Notes under the pieces: model-generated
The model's input: only the letters and a program-made list of their open reading frames with translations
What the model was told of the DNA's origin: nothing
Databases searched by the model: none
From: Eonycteris spelaea
Taxonomy: Eukaryota; Chordata; Mammalia; Chiroptera; Pteropodidae
Direction of reading: 5' to 3'
Assembly: GCA_003508835.1 (NCBI GenBank)
Contig: PUFA01000014.1
Location: 4,408,501-4,472,500 of the forward strand
DNA: 64,000 nt
Shown here: piece after piece, positions 55,636 to 64,000 of the stretch
How the letters are laid out: every line of letters starts with the position of its first letter
Numbering within the stretch: the first letter of the stretch is position 1
Made by a program: the position numbers and the translations under genes

Positions 55636-56348
55636 GTCGTCTCCTCCACGAGCTTAGTAAAAACGCCACGTGCAGTGACACAGACAGAAAGGGGGCCCGC
55701 ACGACAGGGGCGGAGGGGACGGCTCTGCCGAGAGCCCTCTCTCAAAAGACGTCCCGCGGGAGTCTTCTCGCTGGGCTTCCCCTCACGCGTGAGTCCAGCC
55801 TCTCGTGTTATTCATCCGCTGCCTCCAGCCTGACAGCGGCGACAGACGTGCGGAGGGACATACAGGTGCGATGCACCTGCCAAGCACATGGCTCCTCAAA
55901 AAGTGCACGTGGGCTAGCTCGGTCAAGGGCAGATTCTGGAGGCAAGTCGAGTGCATCTAGAGCAACCTGTTCATGGGAGCGATGAGGCCACGGGAGCCTG
56001 GAGAGGGTCCTGCCCCGTGTGGCAAGAGAGGAATTAGAAGTGCAAGTCCCCCGCCGCTGGAATTCACGCAGGCGGAATGGCGCGGAAGCGCGAAGGGATT
56101 ACCGGGAATGTCAGAGGATGCCGAAGGCTGTGGAAGGAGGAGTTGAGAGGGTGAAGGAGGATCAGAAATGCCGGGATGCTGGGCAGGGACAGGCGTGGGG
56201 AGCAGTTTTAAATAGATGAGTCTCAGGAACAAGGTGACCTTTGAGCAGAGGCTTGAAGGAGATGAAGGGTTCGCTGTGTGGGCGCGGGGGGCGGGCGGGG
56301 AAGAGGGTACCGGGACGGCCAGTGCCAAGGCTCGAAGACAGGACGGAG

Positions 56349-56408
56349 CCTGGCCGGGGAGGAGGGGGCCCGGCCGGGGAGGACGGCGCCTGGCCGGGGA
56401 GGCCAGAG
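56349..56408 (+). repeat. Minisatellite, 3 x 20 bp
   Basis: Three exact-period units around the shared word GGCCGGGGAGG (at 56352, 56372 and 56392). Confidence 0.9.
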
Positions 56409-56420
56409 TGGCCAGGACCA

Positions 56421-56430
56421 GCGCATGCGC
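56421..56430. promoter_or_regulatory. NRF1 palindrome GCGCATGCGC
   Basis: Perfect NRF1 dimer core in CpG-island context. Confidence 0.45.
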
Positions 56431-56764
56431 AGCAGAGACAGGGGCGACAGGGTGAGCACCATAATGGGAACGGGCTGCCACACGGTGCTGTCGGTCCCTA
56501 AAAAGCTCTCGTTCTGAGTGTCACGGGTGCTGCTGCCAGACGACAGTGAGGTGCGACATGGAGCTCCAGCTTACGTTTCAAAGGGGTCACTCTGGCTGTC
56601 CTGCTGAGAGGAGGGGAGACCTCGGGGAGGTCGTCGGGGTGACCCAGGCAAGAGTGCTGCGTTAAATGTGATTGACAGCCGCAACGGGGCGGCTCCGGGC
56701 AGGTGCTGGGCAGACTGCACACATCATTCACAGAAGACTACCAGAGTCCACAGCAAGCCCAACC

Positions 56765-56870
56765 CCCGCCTTCCACTTCTCAGGTGAGGAAGCCGATTTC
56801 AGAGAAATTAAGACTTTCTCCCCATGCCACATATTTGGTTCATGGAAGAGACAGGTTTCCAACCTGACTC
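56765..56870 (-). repeat. MIR, antisense
   Basis: CTTCTCAGGTGAGGAAGCCG ATTTCAGAGAAATTAAGAC then TTTCCAACCTGACTCTATGC match antisense MIR. Confidence 0.6.
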
Positions 56871-56960
56871 TATGCGTGGGGCACCTACTGTGTGCAGCCC
56901 GCGTGAGTGACAGAGGGGTCCTCGCTCCAGGAGCCACAGGCTGGCATCAGAGGAGAAGGG
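56870..56960 (-). repeat. L2 3' end, antisense
   Basis: GGGCACCTACTGTGTGCAGC CCGCG, CTCGCTCCAGGAGCCACAGG CTGG follow antisense L2. Confidence 0.65.
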
Positions 56961-56989
56961 AGGGGTGTCTGAGCACAGTGACGCATGCC

Positions 56990-57003
56990 GGGGGGGGGGG
57001 GGG
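56990..57003 (+). repeat. G14 homopolymer
   Basis: Uninterrupted run of 14 G. Such runs are unstable and often misread, so its length may be uncertain. Confidence 0.9.
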
Positions 57004-58895
57004 TCCTTTCTGTGCCCAAAGCATGCTCCCCCACCACAGAGCTTTCCCCAGGGGCTCAAGGAAGCCCATGAGGCCTGGGCTAGTGTTTAAAAGGCTCGGA
57101 GTAGAACAGGAAAAATCAGAAGAAAAGTTTTAAAACCTCGAAATTTAAATAGGAAGACACATCAGGCAGACTCCAGCCTCGGGAGGAAAAGAGAGGGAGG
57201 AAGATGGCGTGCCCACCCGGGCGCGTGCCTCTACTTCTCCACCGGTTTCTCTTTGCTGCCTCCTCCCCTGTTCACTAGTCTTCATCAAAGAGGGGCTCCT
57301 GTGTCCTTGCCCTCCCCCACCCCCCGCCCCCTGCAAGTAAGCAAAGTCAGTGAAAAGCCCACAGGCCACGCAGATCCCAGGTCCGTCGACCGTCTGTCTG
57401 TTCCTGGCCTGTTCTCTGCGACCGCTACATTGCACAGAGGTTGACGCGAGTTCTCACATGCCCGTCTTGGCTGGTTTGGGGCTACCGTTGGCCGAGGAGT
57501 GTCTTGAATGAGAAACAGAAATGCCCCAGCGAGGGGGAGGCCGGGTTGCTGTCCCTCTGTGTATTCATTTCCAGCCCAGCCGGGCTGCTGCCCCGGCCCT
57601 TGGGAAGTACAGCCTGGACTCCGCCATCACCCAGTTTGGGGGCGTCCTGGCCTTCCTTCCGTTGCTGGTGTGAGGGCTGCTTTGTTGCATTCGTTATTTA
57701 TTCTGCTTGGGTTCTCAGATCTTCCATCGCCAGTGTGGCTGATTCTCTGGATTAAATGCCTCCTGCTTTTGAAACACTTGAGTAATTTCTGCCTTTTTCT
57801 AGAATGACTTCCAAGTACTTCCATGCTCTCCGAGGTGTGCCGCTTATAACAAACAAAGCGAAGTTTTAAGATGAGTCCCGTCACCGATTCATAGTGTAAC
57901 AGTCAAAATTTCATTTGAATAAAAATTGAAGTGTTTACAGCCAGAAAGGTAACTTTGAAAGAATAATCATCAGTTTCTTTAAATGTTTTATGATGAATTA
58001 AGACACATTATCATCCACCAATTTTCTAAAAGGTTCATCAATATTTAATTTCTTCTAAAAACCACATTTGGATGAACATTACAAAGAAAACAGGCTTTCG
58101 TTCCAAGAAAAAATGTATCTCTGGTGATGTCTTGGCTTTTTCTGATATCTCCGTTAGCATACTACAGTGGAGGGAAGTGTGTTTATACTAACAACAGAAT
58201 CTTTTTTCTGAGTTTCTGCCCCTTGCTACTTTTACCAGCGAAACATCATTTTGCCAGCAGGAAGGCAGAGTACATAAAACTTTGCAACAGCAGGGTATGT
58301 TTGGCTAATCTTTGGGTGAGCTCAGAGAAGGCAGTGGAAGAATGTTAATAGTTGGTGGAGGGGGGGGGGCGGTGATGTGAATTCCTTTTCTTACCTGGGT
58401 CAGCTAGCACTTTGCGAGACATTATGGCACGAGAGCCGACTGAGAATGGCCCGGATCTCTTCACTGCTCTGTCCAGAACCGATTCGTCGCGGGTTCCTAA
58501 GTGCTAAGCTTTAATAGATGTGCTCTTAATAATTAATCCTTTCCTTAAAGTGCTTTGATGTTTTTTTCTGATGCATATTCAGCTGAGTATATATTTGGCA
58601 ACTCTAAGCCTATTGTGCCAAAACGAAGCTGTAAAGTTGGAGGGGGTCACGTTATATTCGGCCCCCATGAGATACGAGTGGAAAAGGCTAGGAAGGTGAG
58701 CTGTCTTCACCCTTGAAGAGAAGCTGGGGCGTTATTCACCTCGCCAGAAGAGGCATATTTAGCCTGAATTACAATAGTCATGCGGGCATGCATGTGGGCA
58801 CCATGCGTGTGGGTCACCGTGCGTGTTGTTCCACACATGTGTGCCTTCGTTTGCTGCCTCCTTTACTTCACGCCGGTACTACACTGTACTTATCT
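57004..58895. other. Single-copy stretch, possible conserved blocks
   Basis: GC-rich to 57650 with a C-rich i-motif-like stretch at 57307-57333, then AT-rich. The parts 57890-58095 and 58430-58640 are repeat-free and rich in homeodomain-like words (TAATAATTAATCC at 58529). A G-run lies at 58359-58368. No gene recognised. Confidence 0.4.
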
Positions 58896-58899
58896 CTGA

Positions 58900-58975
58900 A
58901 GATGTGGCCATCACCTCCTCCAAGAAGCCCTCCTCGACTCCACCCCCTCCCAGCCTTGCTCCCGAGCCTCCCCTC
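58900..58975 (+). repeat. L2 fragment, sense
   Basis: CACCTCCTCCAAGAAGCCCT CCTCGACTCCACC is the sense L2 box (CACCTCCTCAGAGAGGCCTTCCCTGACCACC). Confidence 0.6.
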
Positions 58976-59660
58976 AGCATCCCGCAGCTCCTCTGCCCAT
59001 TTCCTCTGCATGTGCGGCCAAGGCGATGATCTCTCCACATGTCTGCAGCCCTGCAGGCTCCGGGCTCCCGCGGAGCAGAGGAGAAGAGAGAAGGGAGGAA
59101 GGTTGCTCATGTCTCCATGTGCCAGGGGCAGCCAGACAGCTTCCCAGTACGTGCTTCTCAGACACAGCTGCACCGAGCTGGACACAGCACCTGACCGTCC
59201 ATGAATCTAGATGGCGTCTCCCGCACAACCGCAGAAGGCAGGCTCCTCCCGCTCAGTGCTCCCGGACCGTCTCGGGGCCCAGCCCAGGGCTCATCCAGTT
59301 CCTGCAGAACCAGCCGCTGCCTGTACGCGATGCTGCCCGCATTTTCCTTTCTTTTTTGGCTTTCTTCCTGTCATGAAATATGCAACCTCCCATCCTCCCC
59401 TCCCTCCTCCTCCTGCTCTGTACTGTACTCGCAGCCCTGAAGAGCTATGAATAAAGAGAGGCAGCTGGTACTCCAGGACCAATTGAGTACGTGCGCACCT
59501 TGCCCCTGAGCCTGGCACAGCGGCGGTTTCTTGAGAATGGCGAAGCCACCTAAACCTGTCCCTCTTCCCCGGCAGAAGAATCCAGATCTCCGAAATCTGA
59601 AAGGGCTTCATGTGCTCGGCCACACTGGCCCCGTCCTTTATGGGAATGTAATGGGCACTA
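58976..59660. other. GC-rich single-copy sequence
   Basis: Overlapping frames up to 116 codons on both strands with no recognisable domain. Confidence 0.4.
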
Positions 59661-59664
59661 AGCC

Positions 59665-59880
59665 AAGGACCTGGTCAGAACAGGTTCCGCCATTTGCCTC
59701 TTCATGACCCCAGGTGGCGTCTGCACCTCTGTGCTGCTCGGTCTTCTCATTTCTGAAATAAGGTCAATGCCATTCATTGCACTGTGTTGCAGGAAGGCGT
59801 AATGAGGTAATAGTATGCAGAGTCTGGCACCTGATGTTCAAAAATGAGTAGAAATAATAATAGTAATAGTAATAAAATTG
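59665..59880 (+). repeat. MIR, sense
   Basis: TCGGTCTTCTCATTTCTGAA ATAAGG, GGAAGGCGTAATGAGGTAAT and GCAGAGTCTGGCACCTGATG follow sense MIR core to 3' end. Confidence 0.7.
59709..59721 (+). promoter_or_regulatory. CTCF-like core CCCAGGTGGCGTC, copy 1
   Basis: The word matches the CTCF core (CCASYAGRKGGCRS) at its informative central positions. The same 13-mer recurs at 62899-62911. Confidence 0.3.
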
Positions 59881-59894
59881 GTTATTCCAATTGG

Positions 59895-60265
59895 TTATAG
59901 GTAGAATTGCATGCTCCCAAATTCATACGCTGAAGTCTTAACCCAAGAATGTGACTTTATTTGGGGACACAGGGCTTTTACAAAGATGATCAAATTAAAG
60001 TGAGGCCATTAAGGTGGGCCCTAATCCAATCCGACCATGTCATTAAAAAGGGACGTTTGGACACAGTCACAGACCAGAGAAAGCCATGTGGTGATGAAGG
60101 CAGAGGTTGGGGTGGTGCCAAGGAACCCCAAACATGGCGGGCAGATCACCGGCCGCTGGGGGAGGGGCCTGTAGCAGACTGTCCCTCACAGCCCCGGAAG
60201 GGACCAGCCCTGCCCACGCATTGACCTGGGACTTCCTGTCTCCAGAGCGGTGAGAGATTAAATGT
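59895..60265 (+). mobile_element. LTR, ERVL-MaLR type, 3' end worn
   Basis: GAATTGCATGCTCCCAAATT CATACGCTGAAGTC, GAATGTGACTTTATTTGGGG, GGTGGGCCCTAATCCAATCC GACC and CCCTCACAGCCCCGGAAGGG follow a MaLR-like LTR in sense orientation. Confidence 0.75.
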
Positions 60266-60274
60266 CAGTCATTG

Positions 60275-60395
60275 CTCCCGTGTTTGTGGCAGTTTACCTC
60301 TGAGGACACTGAGGACAGAGACGGCAGATGATTGCCTAAAGTGACAGACAGCTCATCAAGGCAAGAGAGCTCCAAGCTGCAGACTTGGGGCTCAG
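60275..60395 (-). repeat. MIR, antisense
   Basis: TTTACCTCTGAGGACACTGA GGAC, CTAAAGTGACAGACAGCTCA and CCAAGCTGCAGACTTGGGGC resemble antisense MIR. Confidence 0.55.
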
Positions 60396-60609
60396 AGCAG
60401 GTCGGGGCACGCCCTTTGCAGTCCTGGCACCCTGGGCTGGGGTTTCACAGTCTCTGTCCGGACCCCGTGTGCCACCTCCTCCCCTGACCCTCCCAAGCCC
60501 ACTTCCTCTTCGTGCTCAGAACACGTCACTTCATTCTCACTAATCACTTTTGGTACATAGCGTGTCCCAGCCTGCACTTCAGTTAGGAATGACATCTTTC
60601 TGCAAGAGA

Positions 60610-60700
60610 ACCCGATTGAGCTGGTCTAGAATGGGGCCCAGTCATCACTCTTCTAAAAAGCTTTCCAGATGATTCTCACGTGCCGCTGGGGGAGAGGATC
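60610..60700 (+). mobile_element. MER5-like fragment
   Basis: TCTAGAATGGGGCCCAGTCA TCACTCTTCTAAAAAGCTTTCCAGATGATTCTCACGTGC matches the right half of a MER5-type element. Confidence 0.6.
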
Positions 60701-61315
60701 TGATGCATGGGACCACACCGCCCCCCTCCACCCCCACCCCTCTGCCTCTGGAGCAGGGTCACGGCTGTCTAACCGGCTCTCCGCTCCGGGCCATACAGTG
60801 GGTGCTCCAGACGTCAGTGAATTGAGTCTCGGGTAATAGATTTTACACAACTACAGCGCCCAATACTGTCCTCTTTTATCATTCCTGTGAACTTTAACCA
60901 TCACAAAACGGGGGCACGGCTCCACCCCCACCCCCGTCTCCCCCTCGCAGCCACCTGTGCTCCGTGCTGCTCCAGGCCCGCCTTCCCAGCTCGGGGCAGA
61001 AATCACTGCGCTCCACGCCCTGAGGTTCCCATTCTGCACGCCCCAGGGGGTAGCCAGCCCAGCGCTGCATCTTTAAATGTCACAGTCCATCTTCACACCC
61101 ATCCAAAAGTGAGAACCCTCTGGTGTGATAGGAGGGTTTTTTTTCTGAAAAAAAAAAAAAAAAAACAATGATAGTAGCAATAATAATAATAAAATAACAA
61201 TATAGCAATCAAGAGTCCAAAAAAGGAAAAGCCACCGGTGTACCTCTCCATCACCTATTTCTCTGAGTCCCGGGCCCTTTTGTGACCCATCGTGGCCTGT
61301 TGCCGTCCTCACCAT
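60701..61315. other. Single-copy sequence with C-rich and A-rich tracts
   Basis: C-rich quadruplex-type patches (complement strand) at 60719-60741 and 60922-60950. T8 then a run of about 19 A at 61138-61165 followed by AATAATAATAATAAAATAAC. No element body recognised. Confidence 0.5.
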
Positions 61316-61319
61316 GAAA

Positions 61320-61785
61320 CACACCGACCTGTTTCTTCATCCTCACTCTGCACTAGGCCGAGCCTCGCGGACACTCCATCTGCCGTGCCCCGGCCAGCCT
61401 CCTCCCGCCTCAGGGCTGCTGCTCCTGCTGGTCCTTCAGCCTAGAAGGTCTCCTGATGCACGAGCCAACTCGGACTCCTTTTTGACACTTCGCTCAGCAA
61501 TCTCCTTCCTGCACCCTCCCCGCTTAAAACTCTGTGTCGCCTCCTGGCCCCAGGGAGGGCTAAGCCTCTGGGCTCCCACAAGCACCCTTGGTTTGCTTCG
61601 GAGTGAGTGGCTTTGTTTGTGACGATGTCCTGACATCATCTCTCTTCCCACCGCGCTGTAGTCCCAAGGACAGAACTGCATCTCCCGCCTTATTCACCAT
61701 CTCCGTCTCATGTCACCAGCGCTTAGCCCAGCGTCTGGTACATATTAGATGCCCAGCAAATGTTTGTTGAATGAATGAGTAAGTC
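61320..61785 (+). repeat. L2, sense
   Basis: CTTCATCCTCACTCTGCACT, TCCCGCCTCAGGGCTGCTGC, CGACTCCTTTTTGACACTTC, ACCAGCGCTTAGCCCAGCGT CTGGTACATATTAGATGCCC and TGTTTGTTGAATGAATGAGT: a sense L2 3' part with its tail. Confidence 0.8.
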
Positions 61786-61789
61786 ACGT

Positions 61790-61900
61790 TAATTGATATT
61801 TACTAGGCTTTACCGGTTACACAGTGTTTCGCATGGCGGAGAGCATGGGGGAAAGGGAAAGAAAACTTATGCAGATCTAGCGGCCGGTCCTCCGAGGGGT
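61790..61900 (-). repeat. MIR/L2-like, antisense
   Basis: AATTGATATTTACTAGGCTT TACCGGTTACACAG resembles an antisense tail (ATTTATTGAGCGCTTACTGTG). Short. Confidence 0.35.
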
Positions 61901-63385
61901 CCTGCCAGCACTGCCTCAGTTTTAGATGAATTATTGCTCTCCAAGGACCTGAAATACAGCTGTTCGGGAGTGCGTTGTCTGGACTCTAACAAAGGAGGGT
62001 GAGTTCATTCATCCTGGGGCAGAGGGGGTGGGCTTCATCCCCTGAAATGTGATCGACACCATGACCCCGGCCACTCCACATTCCACACCAGAACGCTGAG
62101 GGCTGTGGTTTCCGCACGGGGCCATCTGCGCGGTCACCAGATGTGCCTATGGCCAGGCGAGGGGACAGGGAGGGTCCTTCCGTCTGCGATCGCAGGGCCC
62201 TCCCCCAAATGGGCCACATCCTCAAAGCCCAAGGCTCTTTTCTTCCTGCTTCTTTGGGCCCAGAGCTCTCAGGGGGTTTCAGTCTCCATTTTTAGTGAAA
62301 AGCCCGTCACCGAGGCTTCTGGTGACGTCACATGGGAGAGTGACAGACAGGGGTCCACGCACAGGGAGGTTTTGCGGCTGCTCCTTGCCCAGGGCCCCAG
62401 AGAGCCCGGCGGACCGATGGGGTCAGAGCGGGTGCAGCGCCAGGCCTGTCTCCTGCTCACCTGCTCCAGACCCTTAAATCCGCCCAGCCCATGTGGTGAC
62501 AGCTTCAGACACCCCCGCCACCCACGTCCTGACTCTGGCGTGGTCTCCAGGCTACCTGCTTGGCTCCGGCTCCCACTCTCGTTCCTCCCTGGTCTCCTCA
62601 CGCCTTTGCCCTCATCTCCTTGGGCTCTGACCCTTTGGCATCAGCCGCGGGTCGACGACTTCATTTCAGATGAACAGTCGCAGCTTTGCAGCCACCTCCC
62701 CACCCTCTGCGCCCACCGGCCCTGCCTCCCACCTCTGCCGCCGGCTACCCAAAGGCCGTACCTGCCAGTCTCTGCCTCACGGCTTCGCAGGCTGTAAGAG
62801 GCTTCCAAGCTCCCCTGAGCTCTGCGTCGTGGCTGGTTTACCCAACCTGTACTTTGCCTGGTGGGGAGACGGGTCTGGCCCGTGGTTGTCATCGGCCTCC
62901 CAGGTGGCGTCAAGCCCAGGGTCACTGCCTTGCTCCGGGCACACCTCCAGGGCGAATTGCAACCACGTGTCTGAAACCGGGCCACTCTCGTGTCTGTTAG
63001 AAAAGCTAATGACCGAGAAACCCGCAGGCAGATAAGACCCGCCCTCCACCACCGCGTTAAGCTCTCAGGTGTCTGGGTTATTGACTTCGCCCTGATTTCA
63101 TTTTCCTTTGCCCTGCTGTTATTTTTTGTTTCTCTCAATTTTTAAATTCTCAAGATCCTCAGGAGGGAAGGATGAGAATTAGTGAATAAATAAGATTATT
63201 ACATTCACTACAACAGAGACCGCCCGTGACATGGCACGTCTCCTGGGTTCTCTGAGAGGTCTCCGACATGAGAATTGATTTGGGAGTGTGCCTGCGCTCG
63301 AAATTACTCAGATAATCGAACACTGAAATGCATCTGAGAATCTCGGACGGGCGGCGGTAGAAGGTGATTCAGAGGTCTCCTGCTC
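61901..63385. other. GC-rich single-copy sequence, no gene assigned
   Basis: No confident repeat. A CRE (TGACGTCA, 62323-62330) and the second CTCF-like 13-mer are here. A 230-codon plus frame (62105-62797) has no recognisable domain. It turns AT-rich after 63080. Confidence 0.4.
62899..62911 (+). promoter_or_regulatory. CTCF-like core CCCAGGTGGCGTC, copy 2
   Basis: Same 13-mer and orientation as at 59709-59721, with different flanks (CGGCCT before it). Confidence 0.3.
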
Positions 63386-63389
63386 TAAC

Positions 63390-63445
63390 ACGTGCATTTT
63401 AAAGACGGGCATGTGGAAACTAGGAAAGGGGGTTTCACCCAAAAG
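63390..63445 (-). repeat. MIR fragment, antisense
   Basis: CATTTTAAAGACGGGCATGT GGAAACTAGG resembles the antisense MIR core. Confidence 0.5.
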
Positions 63446-63484
63446 TCAGGAGGGAAATGCATGCTAAAGACAACACCCTTTGTT

Positions 63485-63535
63485 CATGACCGTGTGCTTA
63501 TCAAGCACCTACTACGTACCCGAAAGGACAGTGTA
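63485..63535 (-). repeat. L2 3' end fragment, antisense
   Basis: CTTATCAAGCACCTACTACG TACCCG matches the antisense L2 tail (ATTGAGCACCTACTATGTGCC). Confidence 0.5.
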
Positions 63536-63639
63536 GAAGGGGTCGAGGAGGTGGACTTTGCATGGGGACAGCCCCGAATGTAAATACCCAGCCGCCATGT
63601 CCGGCCCAGTCGCCACGGCCGGCTACGTGGGCACAGACA

Positions 63640-63750
63640 TAGATCCTTCTCCCTGAGACGTGGATAACAGCAGCTGCTTCCGAGGACTGCCCCGATGGCC
63701 AAATGGGCCTTACACATAACGCCTTCGGTCCGATACCTGGCTTAGGCCTA
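63640..63750 (+). repeat. MIR 3' part, sense, CpG-rich
   Basis: TAACAGCAGCTGCTTCCGAG GACTGCCCCGATGGCC, CTTACACATAACGCCTTCGG and CGATACCTGGC follow the sense MIR 3' part (GGATTAAATG, GTAAAGCGCTTAG, AGTGCCTGGC). Confidence 0.5.
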
Positions 63751-64000
63751 AGCTGAGCGAGCGTCGGCTGCACCTGTGCAATTTCTGGGCTCCCGGCATG
63801 GCCCCCTGCCCCCCGCCCGCCCCATGATGAAGCAGTAGAATGTGATATGATGGCCATGGAGATGCTTGAGTTATAAATCCTGGTGGCTGTCCCGACTCCT
63901 TCAGACCCTACGCGGAGGTCCTGGATGAATTGCTGGCCGAAAAACTCTTTCCACACTGTGTAGTAACAATGAACACAGGACAAATTTATTTAAAAGAAGC

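Larger units (their letters stand above)
55640..56470. promoter_or_regulatory. Probable CpG island with NRF1 palindrome
   Basis: CpG is dense from about 55670 to 56440; a hand count over 55660-56100 gives roughly 40 CpG in 440 bases at moderate-high GC, so observed/expected is near 1. It holds CGCG-rich words (GGCGCGGAAGCGCGAAGG), a guanine-quadruplex motif (56280-56307), a 20-base minisatellite (56349-56408) and GCGCATGCGC (56421-56430), the NRF1 core found in many CpG-island promoters. Its right half overlies antisense L2. No recognised gene starts here. Confidence 0.5.
56090..56690 (-). repeat. L2, antisense, GC-enriched
   Basis: AAGGTGACCTTTGAGCAGAG GCTTGAAGGAGATG, GCCAGTGCCAAGGCTCG, a GTCACTCTGGCTGTCCTGCT GAGA block and a GTGACCCAGGCAAGAG stretch follow antisense L2. 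Its middle has drifted to very high GC and gained the minisatellite. Confidence 0.75.

Noticed and set aside
61135..61200. T8 / A19 hairpin and AAT repeats as a SINE tail
   Set aside because: No tRNA- or 7SL-like promoter boxes upstream; treated as low complexity.
62105..62797. 230-codon plus-strand frame
   Set aside because: GC-rich DNA with few stops; Pro/Leu/Ser-rich product with no domain; overlapping frames are open on the other strand as well.

Overview
The window looks like ordinary nuclear DNA from a placental mammal, read between or inside genes. It has sparse CpG over most of its length, GT/GA/TA microsatellites and poly-A tracts. Its interspersed repeats are old and shared by placental mammals: MIR, L2, worn LINE-1 3' ends, a MER5-like hAT element, and MLT2- and MaLR-like LTRs. 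I found no young lineage-specific SINE (no Alu, B1/B2, carnivore SINEC, pig PRE-1, ruminant BOV or horse ERE by eye), so the order cannot be fixed. The wear of the L1s and the match to L1MA/L1M-like sequence fit a laurasiathere or another lineage with little recent retroposition, but this is inference.

No established protein-coding gene, rRNA, tRNA, snRNA or CRISPR array could be recognised. The most gene-like signal is on the minus strand at 5.9-4.8 kb. An 81-codon open exon (5697-5939) ends in a textbook GTAAGT donor. About 0.5 kb further on, a strong pyrimidine-tract acceptor opens a 123-codon frame (5177-4806) in exactly the phase the first exon needs. The combined product would hold several hydrophobic segments, and I do not recognise it. 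Three weaker exon-like stretches lie on the plus strand at 44.5, 47.7 and 49.2 kb.

Layout. 0-9.6 kb: L1M, L2 and MIR remnants, the candidate exons, a GC-box/TATA pair inside a MIR-like stretch, and an HNF1-type palindrome. 9.65-10.8 kb: a LINE-1 3' end with a 5' inversion (twin priming). 12.3-12.6 kb: a large TTTTA tract. 16.4-18 kb: a single-copy, CpG-enriched stretch with a SOX dimer palindrome. 19.0-20.6 kb: the longest L1 remnant. 22.1-24 kb and 26.1-27.0 kb: AT-rich, repeat-poor stretches, the second dense in TAATTA homeodomain cores. 27-54 kb: MIR, L2, L1 and LTR fragments scattered in single-copy sequence. 55.6-56.5 kb: a probable CpG island with an NRF1 palindrome, a quadruplex motif and a 3 x 20 bp minisatellite. 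56.5-64 kb: GC-rich sequence with L2/MIR/LTR remnants and two copies of a CTCF-like 13-mer.

The general picture is a gene-poor stretch with scattered candidate regulatory elements. Repeat boundaries are estimates from memory of consensus shapes, usually good to a few tens of bases. Nothing was aligned by software.
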